Of a DNA stretch of 64,000 nt, positions 56,588 through 64,000 are shown piece by piece. Each line of letters opens with the position of its first letter. Position 1 is the stretch's first letter. Source of the DNA: Aedoeadaptatus acetigenes (lineage in GTDB: Bacteria; Bacillota; Clostridia; Tissierellales; Peptoniphilaceae). Under the pieces are notes generated by a model. The model was not told where the DNA came from. It did not search any database and worked only from the letters and a program-made list of their open reading frames with translations. Where the stretch lies: the NCBI RefSeq assembly GCF_025566985.1, contig NZ_JAOQJD010000001.1:1-64000 (forward strand). The letters are read 5' to 3'. The translations under genes and the position numbers were made by a program.

Positions 56588-59227
56588 TTAGTTTCCTATG
56601 GCATTTACAATATCTTTTACTCGGGCCATGGCCTCTTCCACTTTACCGGCATCTTTCGCACCGGCCGTAGCCATGTCCGGACGACCGCCACCGCCGCCGC
56701 CGGCAAATTTCGCTACTTCGCGCACGATGTCGCCGGCTTTAAAACCTTTTTCGATGAGGTTTTTCGGCGAAGCGCAGACGAAGTTGACTTTGCCGCCTGA
56801 AACAGTGGATAAGACGATCAGGGCATTTTCTTTGTCGCGAAGTTTTTCTGCCATGTTCCTGAGATCTTCCACGGCGACGTCGGTAAAGTGGCCGCGAATG
56901 ACATGGATGCCCGCGATGGATTCCACATCGCCCACTTCTTCGGCCATTTTGCTCTTGGCCATATCGGCGTGGAGTTTCGACAGTTCTTTTTCCAGACCTT
57001 TTTCCTTATCCAGGTGTTGGACCAATTTGTCGATGATCACATCGTCGGTAACTTTTAAGAGACCGGCGATTTTTTTATTTACGCCCATGGAGCGGTTTAA
57101 AAGTTCATAGACCGCAGGCCCCGTCACGGTTTCTACGCGGCGCACGCCGGCGGAGATGCCGCTTTCCGACAGGATTTTAAACAGGCCGATTTGCGCCGTA
57201 TTGTCCACATGGGTCCCGCCGCAAAGTTCTTTGGAGTAGTCTCCCATGGAGACGACGCGCACCTCGTCGCCGTATTTATCTTCAAATAAACCGACGGCGC
57301 CTGCATCTTTCGCTTCGTCGTAGGAAAGAATTTCCGTCTTCACGGGCATGGATTTGAAAATCGCTTCGTTGACCGCTTCTTCGACGGCGCGAAGATCCTC
57401 GTCTGATACGCCTTCGTAGTGGGTGAAGTCGAAGCGCATAAAGTCGGGACCCACATAGGAGCCCGCTTGATTGACGTGATCGCCTAATTGATCTTTCAGG
57501 GCCTTGTGGAGCAAGTGGGTGACGGAGTGGTTGCGGCGAATCTTTTCCCTTCGCTTTTTATCCACGACAGCGTCGACTTTTCCCGCAGCGGCGATGCCTT
57601 CTTCCACCGTGCCCACGGCATAGATGTGGCCGGTCTTCGTCTTTTGCGTATCTTCCACGCGGATTTTAAATCCGTCTGCTGTGATATATCCCGTGTCGCC
57701 GATTTGGCCGCCGCTTTCGCCGTAGAAAGGCGTCGGTGTCAAATAGAACAGGCCCTTTTCCCCGGCGCCTAATTGTTCTACTTCTTCGCCCTCAGCGAGA
57801 ATATGCAGAAGCGTCGCTCCGGTGACTTCCGTGGTTTCGTAGCCGACGAATTCGATGGCTTCATCCACATCGTTCAACTCGAAGGAGGAGGCGCTGGACC
57901 AGCCGATTTCGTCGGAATCGTCCCGGGCTTCTCTGGCCCGTACTTTTTGGGCTTCCATTTCTTTTTCAAAGCCCGCTTCATCTAAAGTGAAGCCGGATTC
58001 GGCGAGAATTTCTTGGGTGAGGTCCACCGGGAAGCCGTAGGTGTCGTAAAGCTTAAAGGCTTCGGCGCCGGAAAGTTCCTTCTTGCCTTCTTTATTTAAT
58101 TTTTCGATTTCTTCATCTAAGAGGCTCATGCCCGTTTCCAGGGTCTTCAGGAAGCGCTCTTCTTCGCGTTTAATGACGCGAGCGATGACCTCGCGATTGT
58201 CGTCCAGTTCCTTGTACTGCACTTTCCACGAATCGATGACGCTTTCTGAAAGTTTGTATAAAAACGCCCCTTCGATGCCAAGATTGCGCCCGTGTTTGGC
58301 GGCGCGACGGGTGAGGCGCCGTTCCACATAGCCGCGGCCTTCGTTGGAAGGCACGATGGAATCGGAAATCATAAAGGTAATGGCGCGAATGTGGTCGGTA
58401 ATGACGCGGACGGACTCGTCTTTTTTCTTGTCCGTGCCGTATTCGTAATCGGCCATGGCGCAGATGTCTTCCAAAATCGCGTGAATGGCGTCGATTTCGA
58501 AGATATTATTGGCATCTTGAAGCACCGATGCGATCCGCTCCAGGCCCATGCCCGTATCGATATTGGGATTGGACAGTGGATGGTACTCCCCTTCTTCGTC
58601 TTTATCGAATTGGGTAAAGACCAAATTCCACACTTCGATGTAGCGGTCGCAATCGCAGCCGGGCTTGCAGTCCGGGTCGCCGCAACCGTGTTTTTCGCCG
58701 CGGTCGAAGTAGATCTCCGAGCAGGGGCCGGAGGGGCCGACGGCGAGTTCCCAGAAGTTGTCATCTTTTCCTAAGCGCACGATGCGCTCTTTCGGCAGGC
58801 CGATTTCTTCGTTCCAAATGGCGTAGGCTTCGTCGTCGTCTAAATAGACCGTAGCCCAAAGAAGGTTCGGATCGATTTCCAGGACGTCGGTTAAAAAGCC
58901 CCAAGCCCAATGAATGGCTTCGCGCTTAAAGTAGTCGCCGAAGGAAAAGTTGCCGAGCATTTCAAAGAACGTGGCGTGACGGTCGGTCTTTCCAACGTTT
59001 TCGATGTCGCCGGTGCGAATGCACTTTTGCGAGGTGCACACGCGGTGTGCGGGAGGTTCCGCTTCTCCTGTAAAGAATTTTTTCATCGGCGCCATGCCCG
59101 CACCGATAAGAAGCAGGGATTTGTCTCCCTGGGGTACTAAGGAAAAACTGGGCAGAGCCAAGTGTTCGTTTTGTTCAAAATAGTCCAAGAACGCCGAGCG
59201 TATCTCGTGTAATCCCAATGGTTTCAT
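56588..59227 (-). CDS. alaS: Alanyl-tRNA synthetase
   Basis: Full-length class II synthetase, 879 residues. The catalytic domain has FLDYFEQNEHL, motif 2 (KCIRTGDIENVG) and TGMGLERIASVLQ; the editing domain has HSVTHLLHKALKDQLG and ELCGGTHVDNTAQIG (zinc ligands); the C-terminal Gly-rich AGGGGGGRPDMATAG ends the protein. It opens the alaS-ireB-reductase-ruvX-fur-rnj run. No T-box is seen in the short leader. Confidence 0.98.
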   Translation of the reverse strand: MKPLGLHEIRSAFLDYFEQNEHLALPSFSLVPQGDKSLLLIGAGMAPMKKFFTGEAEPPAHRVCTSQKCIRTGDIENVGKTDRHATFFEMLGNFSFGDYFKREAIHWAWGFLTDVLEIDPNLLWATVYLDDDEAYAIWNEEIGLPKERIVRLGKDDNFWELAVGPSGPCSEIYFDRGEKHGCGDPDCKPGCDCDRYIEVWNLVFTQFDKDEEGEYHPLSNPNIDTGMGLERIASVLQDANNIFEIDAIHAILEDICAMADYEYGTDKKKDESVRVITDHIRAITFMISDSIVPSNEGRGYVERRLTRRAAKHGRNLGIEGAFLYKLSESVIDSWKVQYKELDDNREVIARVIKREEERFLKTLETGMSLLDEEIEKLNKEGKKELSGAEAFKLYDTYGFPVDLTQEILAESGFTLDEAGFEKEMEAQKVRAREARDDSDEIGWSSASSFELNDVDEAIEFVGYETTEVTGATLLHILAEGEEVEQLGAGEKGLFYLTPTPFYGESGGQIGDTGYITADGFKIRVEDTQKTKTGHIYAVGTVEEGIAAAGKVDAVVDKKRREKIRRNHSVTHLLHKALKDQLGDHVNQAGSYVGPDFMRFDFTHYEGVSDEDLRAVEEAVNEAIFKSMPVKTEILSYDEAKDAGAVGLFEDKYGDEVRVVSMGDYSKELCGGTHVDNTAQIGLFKILSESGISAGVRRVETVTGPAVYELLNRSMGVNKKIAGLLKVTDDVIIDKLVQHLDKEKGLEKELSKLHADMAKSKMAEEVGDVESIAGIHVIRGHFTDVAVEDLRNMAEKLRDKENALIVLSTVSGGKVNFVCASPKNLIEKGFKAGDIVREVAKFAGGGGGGRPDMATAGAKDAGKVEEAMARVKDIVNAIGN

Positions 59228-59262
59228 AATGCCTCCCGATATTTGTATAGTCTCTGTATAAA

Positions 59263-59291
59263 ATTATAAAGTCGCATGGACCGAAAGTCAA
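59263..59291 (-). promoter_or_regulatory. alaS promoter
   Basis: Minus strand TTGACT (59291-59286), 17-base spacer and perfect TATAAT (59268-59263). It gives a leader of about 30 bases. Confidence 0.8.
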
Positions 59292-59329
59292 TTTTCTTGC
59301 ACTGATTCGGCACTTGAGAAAAAGAAATA

Positions 59330-59350
59330 AGCGGCAGGTAAACCGCCGCT
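59330..59350 (-). terminator. Hairpin after the AI-2E-type gene
   Basis: Arms AGCGGC (59330-59335) and GCCGCT (59345-59350), overlapping the stop codon, followed on the minus strand by TTATTTCTTTTTC. A moderate terminator. Confidence 0.6.
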
Positions 59351-60588
59351 CATTGCACTTTTCTTAATTCTTCTTTTCTTCGCTTGCCGTCTCTTAACTT
59401 CATGGCGATGAAGTTTTTGATAATCACTAAAATGGAGAATATGGGCACGGACAGGATCATGCCGATGACGCCGAAGGTGCCGCCGCCGATAAAGATACAC
59501 AAGAGCACGATGGCCGGGTGAAGGCCGGTGCGCTTGCCCAAAATTTTCGGGGCAAACAGATTGTTTTCCGCCCATTGCAGAAAGACGAAGAGCACCGACA
59601 CCCACAGGGCCTTTGTCCAGGAATCCATAAAGGAGAAGAAAAAGGCGGGGACAAAGGCCAAAAAGGGGCCGATGTATGGAATGATGTCGGCGATCATGGT
59701 AATAAGGCCGATGGCCACGGCGAAGTTCACGCCTAAAATAAAGAGCATCAACATGGTCATGAGACCGACGATAAAGGCGAGGAGCAATTTCCCTTTCACA
59801 AATTCCATCATGGCCGAATTGATTTCGCCGGCCAAATAGAGGATGTCCGAACGGTAATTTGAGGGAATGGCCTTGTACATTTTTACCTTTATCCGGTTTT
59901 TATCCACGGTAAAGTAGTAGGTAAGAATCAAAACCAAAACAAAGGTGACCATGCGGCCCAAGGCGGCGTACATGCCGCTTGCCATAGAGCGCACCTGATC
60001 CAGCAGGTTGTTTTCCACGGCATTTAAATAGGATTCCACCTGTTTCTGTCCGCTGGACATAATCCGCTTCATATCCAGATTCGTCATCTTTTCGATCTGA
60101 TCGGAAGCATCCAGTATGCGGGCGTTCAACTCGTTTAGCCACTGCGGCAGAGCCACAAAGAGGTTTCTCAGCTCTTCGATTGTTTTCGGAAGAACCACGA
60201 CAAAGAGGAGAACCAACACGAGAATAAAACCCACGTAGACGATCAAGACGCCGAAGCGCCTCGGGATTCGTTTCGTCTCCAAATAGTTCACAAGCGGATT
60301 GATAATGTAGGCGAGGATCATGGAGATCACGAGGGCCGCCAGGGCCGTTCGTAAGACGGGAAATTTTGAAAACACGTAGCGCAGGGCGATCAGTGCCAAA
60401 ATTCCCAAGAGGATGAAGCCGACGACTTTCAAGTCCACGTGAATGCGCCGACTCTTGTCGATGTACTGGTTTCCGATGTTTATGAGATAGTAAACGCTTA
60501 ATGCGATGAGCAGAATAAGCAAGATGCCCCGGATGACCACGAGAAAATTCGGCGTCACCACATTAAAGAAGGAATCAAATTGATTCAT
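59350..60588 (-). CDS. AI-2E family (PerM/YtvI-like) membrane transporter
   Basis: A 412-residue membrane protein with about eight spans, a long cytoplasmic helical part after the third (about 140-210, PQWLNELNARILDASDQIEKM) and the conserved C-terminal region with GLMTMLMLFILGVNFAVAIGLITMIADIIPYIGPFLAF-type pattern (IADIIPYIGP) and the last FAPKILGKRTGLHPAIVLLCIF. The AI-2E family includes autoinducer exporters and Na+/H+ antiporters; the function here is open. It starts three bases after the Rrf2 regulator and is very probably its co-transcribed target. Confidence 0.9.
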   Translation of the reverse strand: MNQFDSFFNVVTPNFLVVIRGILLILLIALSVYYLINIGNQYIDKSRRIHVDLKVVGFILLGILALIALRYVFSKFPVLRTALAALVISMILAYIINPLVNYLETKRIPRRFGVLIVYVGFILVLVLLFVVVLPKTIEELRNLFVALPQWLNELNARILDASDQIEKMTNLDMKRIMSSGQKQVESYLNAVENNLLDQVRSMASGMYAALGRMVTFVLVLILTYYFTVDKNRIKVKMYKAIPSNYRSDILYLAGEINSAMMEFVKGKLLLAFIVGLMTMLMLFILGVNFAVAIGLITMIADIIPYIGPFLAFVPAFFFSFMDSWTKALWVSVLFVFLQWAENNLFAPKILGKRTGLHPAIVLLCIFIGGGTFGVIGMILSVPIFSILVIIKNFIAMKLRDGKRRKEELRKVQ

Positions 60589-60591
60589 AGG

Positions 60592-60990
60592 CTACCTCAT
60601 ATCCGCAAGGGACATGGAATTTAATACGCCGTCGACTTCGTCTTGAATGCGATCCAAAATAGATTTGGCCGAGCAGGCCACGCCTCGGTCGCAGTTGATT
60701 TCCTCATCGCTTGTGCAACAGGAAAAAGCCATTTCTCCTTCGAGGGCCGCGATGACGTCGCCGATGGCGATGTCTTCCGGCGGCGAGGCCAATACATAGC
60801 CCCCTTGGGCGCCGCGAATGCTTTCAACTAAGTTCCGTTTTTTCAAGCGTGAAAACAATTGTTCCAAATAGGCCACGCTAAGGCCTTCCGCCTCGGCGAT
60901 GTAATTCACCGAAAGAGGGCCTTTGCCGTAATTTTCGGCTAAATGGTACATGGCCATGAGGCCGTAACGACCTCTGGTCGATAACTTCAT
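60592..60990 (-). CDS. Rrf2 family transcriptional regulator (IscR/CymR-like)
   Basis: A 132-residue repressor. The N-terminal winged helix (KLSTRGRYGLMAMYHLAE, ISVNYIAEAEGLSVAYLEQLFSRLKK-type recognition helix) is followed by the wing GAQGGYVLASPPEDIAI and a Cys region CCTSDEEINCDRGVAC that fits an iron-sulfur ligand set. Normally such genes lie beside iscS or cysK; here the partner is an AI-2E-type transporter. GGAGGTG precedes the ATG by six bases. Confidence 0.92.
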   Translation of the reverse strand: MKLSTRGRYGLMAMYHLAENYGKGPLSVNYIAEAEGLSVAYLEQLFSRLKKRNLVESIRGAQGGYVLASPPEDIAIGDVIAALEGEMAFSCCTSDEEINCDRGVACSAKSILDRIQDEVDGVLNSMSLADMR

Positions 60991-61024
60991 GTCTTCACCT
61001 CCTTAATTCCGAGTTGTTTTCTAT

Positions 61025-61057
61025 GAATAAGATACCCTATTCACTTCGTCCTGTCAA
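61025..61057 (-). promoter_or_regulatory. Rrf2 operon promoter with overlapping palindrome
   Basis: Minus strand TTGACA (61057-61052), 17-base spacer and TATCTT (61034-61029). GAATA (61025-61029) and TATTC (61038-61042) form an inverted repeat around the -10, a likely Rrf2 operator for autorepression. Confidence 0.7.
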
Positions 61058-61058
61058 A

Positions 61059-63467
61059 CTACTTGACAACAACATTCAAAATCTTGCCCGGAACATAGAT
61101 TTCCTTTACTACGGTTTTGCCTTCCGTTTGTTTGGCGAAGTTTTCGTCATTGTGCATGGCTTCGAAGGCTTCTTCTTTCGTTGCCTCTCTGGGTAAGGTG
61201 ATTTTATAGCGCACTTTGCCGTTGAATTGAACGGGCACTTCGATGACATCTTCGATGGTTTTTTCTTCGTCGAAGGTGGGCCAGCTTTGTTCGCACAGGT
61301 AGCCGCCCAGTTTGCACATATCCCAAAGCTCTTCCGTAATGTGAGGTGCCACGGGATTTAAGAGAATGAGGAAGGTTTTAAATTCCGCCGTATTGACGCC
61401 GACCTTTTGGAAGAGATTCACGGCGCTCATCAATTGGGCGATGGCCGTGTTGGCTTTTAAGTGTTCGTAGTCGTAGCCGACTTTTTGAATGGTTTGATGC
61501 ATAAAGACTTCCGTCTCTTTTCTATATGCATCTCCCGGTTGAACATTTTCCGCCAGGTTCCATACCCTTTCCAGGAAGCGGCGGCAGCCTTTGACGCCAT
61601 TGTCGGACCAGGGCACGGATTTTTCGAAGTCGCCGATAAACATTTCATAGGTTCTCAACGTATCGGCACCGTAGAGGTTGACGATGTCGTCGGGATTGAT
61701 GACATTGCCGCGGCTCTTACTCATTTTGCCGCCGTCTTCGCCTAAGATCATGCCGTGACTCGTCCGCTTTTGATAGGGCTCTTCCGTATTGACGACGCCG
61801 ATGTCGTAGAGGAATTTATGCCAGAAGCGGGAGTAGAGCAGGTGAAGGGTGGTGTGTTCCATGCCGCCGTTATACCAATCCACGGGCATAAAGTATTCCA
61901 GAGCGTCTTTTCCTGCCAAGGCCTCGTCGTTATTGGGATCGGTGTAGCGCAGGTAGTACCAGCTGCTCCCGGCCCAGTTTGGCATGGTATCCGTTTCGCG
62001 CATGGCGGGCTTGCCGCATTTCGGGCAAGTGGTGTGGACCCACTCTTCGACAGCCGCTAAGGGCGATTGGCCGTTGTCAGTGGGCTCGTAATTTTCCACT
62101 TCGGGCAGTTCCAAAGGCAGCTCTTCTTCGGGGATCGGCACCCATCCGCAGTCGTCGCAGTGAACGAGGGGGATCGGTTCGCCCCAGTAACGTTGTCTCG
62201 AGAAGACCCAGTCGCGCAATTTATAATTGGTTTGGCGATTGCCCAGGCCTTTTTCCGTAATCCACTCGATCATTTTTTGAATGGCATCTTCCACTTCCAT
62301 GCCGTCGAGGAAGTCGGAATTGATCATGTGGCCCGCATGAATGTCCACATAGGCCGCTTCTTCCACATTTCCGCCGTCGATAACGGGGACGATGGGCAGG
62401 TCGAATTTCTTTGCAAATTCCCAGTCGCGCTCATCGTGGGCGGGCACGGACATAATGGCGCCGGTGCCGTAGGTCATTAAGACGTAATCGGAAATCCAAA
62501 TGGGAATCTCCTTGCCGTTGGCCGGATTCAGGCCCCAAAGGCCTTCAAGTGCCACGCCGGTTTTTTCTTTGGAAAGCTCCGTACGCTCGAAATCCGATTT
62601 CTTTTCCACTTCCGCAATGTAGGCGTCCACTTCGTCGATGTTTTTAATCATGTCGCGGTGGTCTTTTACAATGGGATGTTCCGGTGCAACGACCATGTAG
62701 GTGGCGCCGAACAAGGTATCGGGGCGGGTGGTAAATACGTTCAGTACCGTGTCCGTATCTTTCACTTCAAAATGAATTTCCGCACCGACGCTCTTGCCGA
62801 TCCAGTTCCGTTGTTGGATCTTTACGGGTTCGATGAAGTCGACGTGATCTAATCCTTCCAAAAGGCGATCGGCATAGGCGGTAATCTTTAACATCCATTG
62901 GCTAATGCGTCTGTGCTTTACTTCCGCCCCACAGCGTTCGCATTTGCCGCCGACGACTTCTTCGTTGGCCAGACCTATTTTACAGGAGGGGCACCAGTTG
63001 ACGGGCATTTCTTCCTTGTAAGCGAGGCCGCGTTTAAAGAGTTGCAGGAAGATCCATTGGGTCCAGCGGTAGTATTTCGGATCGGTGGTGTTGATTTCTC
63101 GCGACCAATCGAAGCTGAAGCCCAGGCTCTTTAATTGCTTTTTAAAATTGGCGATGTTTTTTTCCGTGACGACACGGGGATGAATTTTATTTTTAATGGC
63201 GTAGTTTTCCGTAGGCAAACCGAAGGCGTCCCAGCCCATGGTGAAAATGACGTTTTCGCCTTCGTAGCGGCGCTTTCTGGCTACAATGTCCAGGGCCGTA
63301 TAGGGGCGCGGGTGGCCGACGTGAAGCCCTTGTCCCGAGGGATAGGGAAACTCGACTAAGGGATAAAACTTTTTCTTTCCGGGTTCGACGACGGCCTTAT
63401 AGGTCTCGTGTTCGTCCCAAAAATCTTGCCATTTCTTCTCGATGACTTTCGGATCATAATTTTTCAT
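61059..63467 (-). CDS. leuS: Leucyl-tRNA synthetase
   Basis: Class I synthetase, 802 residues. The HIGH-type motif PYPSGQGLHVGHPRPY is followed by the CP1 editing domain (TYGTGAIMSVPAHDERDW, with the Asp needed for editing), the zinc-like CPSC/CERC pairs, and KMSKSRGN (KMSKS). A second Cys pair (CPKCGKPAMRETDTM) is present. I use the ATG at 63467 (MKNYDPKVIEKKW) after AAAGGCG; the longer frame has a nine-codon extension into asnS. It starts 13 bases after asnS. Confidence 0.98.
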   Translation of the reverse strand: MKNYDPKVIEKKWQDFWDEHETYKAVVEPGKKKFYPLVEFPYPSGQGLHVGHPRPYTALDIVARKRRYEGENVIFTMGWDAFGLPTENYAIKNKIHPRVVTEKNIANFKKQLKSLGFSFDWSREINTTDPKYYRWTQWIFLQLFKRGLAYKEEMPVNWCPSCKIGLANEEVVGGKCERCGAEVKHRRISQWMLKITAYADRLLEGLDHVDFIEPVKIQQRNWIGKSVGAEIHFEVKDTDTVLNVFTTRPDTLFGATYMVVAPEHPIVKDHRDMIKNIDEVDAYIAEVEKKSDFERTELSKEKTGVALEGLWGLNPANGKEIPIWISDYVLMTYGTGAIMSVPAHDERDWEFAKKFDLPIVPVIDGGNVEEAAYVDIHAGHMINSDFLDGMEVEDAIQKMIEWITEKGLGNRQTNYKLRDWVFSRQRYWGEPIPLVHCDDCGWVPIPEEELPLELPEVENYEPTDNGQSPLAAVEEWVHTTCPKCGKPAMRETDTMPNWAGSSWYYLRYTDPNNDEALAGKDALEYFMPVDWYNGGMEHTTLHLLYSRFWHKFLYDIGVVNTEEPYQKRTSHGMILGEDGGKMSKSRGNVINPDDIVNLYGADTLRTYEMFIGDFEKSVPWSDNGVKGCRRFLERVWNLAENVQPGDAYRKETEVFMHQTIQKVGYDYEHLKANTAIAQLMSAVNLFQKVGVNTAEFKTFLILLNPVAPHITEELWDMCKLGGYLCEQSWPTFDEEKTIEDVIEVPVQFNGKVRYKITLPREATKEEAFEAMHNDENFAKQTEGKTVVKEIYVPGKILNVVVK

Positions 63468-63480
63468 CGTAAACGCCTTT

Positions 63481-64000
63481 CTAAAACTCTGCATTGCCGA
63501 CGGTCCGCGGGAAGGGAATCACGTCGCGGATGTTTTTCATGCCGGTAATGTACATAACGGCTCGCTCAAATCCCAACCCATAGCCGGAGTGAACTACGCT
63601 GCCGTAACGGCGAAGGTCCATGTACCAGCTGTAGCTTTCTTCGTCTAAACCGAAATCCTTTAATTTTTCGACGAGTACATCCATCCTCTCTTCCCGTTGG
63701 CTGCCGCCGATAATTTCGCCGATGCCGGGCACCAAGAGGTCCATGGCGGCGACGGTCTTTTTGTCTTCGTTTTCGCGCATGTAGAAAGCCTTGATTTCTT
63801 TCGGGTAGTCCACGATAAAGACAGGTTTTTTGTAGACTTCTTCCGTAATGTAGCGTTCGTGTTCCGTTTGCAGGTCGATGCCCCAGCTCACCGGGTACTT
63901 AAATTCGTGGCCGCTCTTTTCCAAGATATCGATGGCTTCCGTGTAGGTGATCCGCACGAATTCCGAGTTCACGACGTTTTGCAGGCGGTCGATGAGGCCC
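63481..64000 (-). CDS. asnS: Asparaginyl-tRNA synthetase, C-terminal part
   Basis: The last 172 codons of a class II AsnRS, cut by the window edge; the upstream frame continues to 64000 without a stop. Visible are the class II end region: VFIVDYPKEIKAFYMREN, then GEIIGGSQREERMD, and motif 3 SGYGLGFERAVMYITGMKNIRDVIPFPR. It distinguishes AsnRS from AspRS by PKEIKAFYM. It precedes leuS by 13 bases, so the two are likely co-transcribed. Confidence 0.96.
   Translation of the reverse strand, partial: GLIDRLQNVVNSEFVRITYTEAIDILEKSGHEFKYPVSWGIDLQTEHERYITEEVYKKPVFIVDYPKEIKAFYMRENEDKKTVAAMDLLVPGIGEIIGGSQREERMDVLVEKLKDFGLDEESYSWYMDLRRYGSVVHSGYGLGFERAVMYITGMKNIRDVIPFPRTVGNAEF

Noticed and set aside
59228..59262. 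T-box for alaS
   Set aside because: The leader is only about 30 bases; no GGTGG-type T-box sequence and no terminator hairpin before the start.

Overview
This 64 kb window is chromosomal DNA from an anaerobic low-branching Firmicute, most likely of the Tissierellia/Peptoniphilaceae group. That placement is inferred from several things: an IspH (HMBPP reductase) fused to ribosomal protein S1, a CD1247-type acidic protein, IreB next to alaS and ruvX, formate-tetrahydrofolate ligase, type 4 pilin-like genes and Firmicute gene orders. Base composition is near half G+C by eye, except for a visibly AT-rich stretch at about 33.7-36.0 kb. I found no rRNA, tRNA or CRISPR. Almost all genes are on the minus strand in long, tightly overlapping operons.

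Layout. 0-7.3 kb: yerC, fhs and purE on the minus strand, then a histidine kinase/response regulator pair divergent from a three-gene LanFEG-type peptide-immunity ABC transporter (plus strand). The pair of direct repeats in front of the transporter looks like the regulator's site. 7.3-11.4 kb: guaB, then the c-di-AMP module (DUF5317, cdaA, cdaR). 11.4-27.3 kb: one collinear run from an Asp23-family gene through nusB, xseAB, ispA, tlyA, recN, a NUDIX gene, punA, pdp, an M50 protease, scpAB, rluB, mnmM, an FAD enzyme, cmk and plsC to ispH-rpsA, joining isoprenoid, DNA repair, nucleoside salvage, chromosome segregation and translation functions. 27.3-31.8 kb: rnhB, rbgA, a HAD phosphatase and an ABC transporter whose ATPase has lost several catalytic residues.

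31.8-36.8 kb is the accessory part: ychF, a secreted stalk-domain protein, an AT-rich island with a TerB_N-like membrane protein, and an ADP-ribosylglycohydrolase coupled to an unlisted 58-residue ORF. 36.9-41.5 kb: CD1247-like gene and efp, then a five-gene pilus-like cluster (three class III-like prepilins, a PilX-like and a PilO-like protein) without any motor genes in view. 41.5-50.2 kb: SGNH hydrolase, thrS with a T-box leader, hisS, an rRNA/tRNA methylase, trkA and trkH. trkH is interrupted by an ISL3-type element fragment, a 9-base N gap and an exact 116 bp duplication that looks like an assembly-graph artefact. Next come infC-rpmI-rplT, with an AUU start codon on infC and an attenuator leader.

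50.2-64 kb: udk, a U32 protein and TrmR (tRNA wobble-uridine hydroxylation and methylation), RNase J, fur, ruvX, a ferredoxin-type aldo/keto reductase, ireB and alaS (one operon from a strong promoter), an Rrf2 regulator with an AI-2E-type membrane protein, leuS, and the 3' part of asnS cut by the window edge. No convincingly new defence or metabolic system is seen. The best candidates for novelty are the TerB_N protein in the AT-rich island, the 58-residue ORF with the ADP-ribosylglycohydrolase, and the degenerate ABC ATPase.
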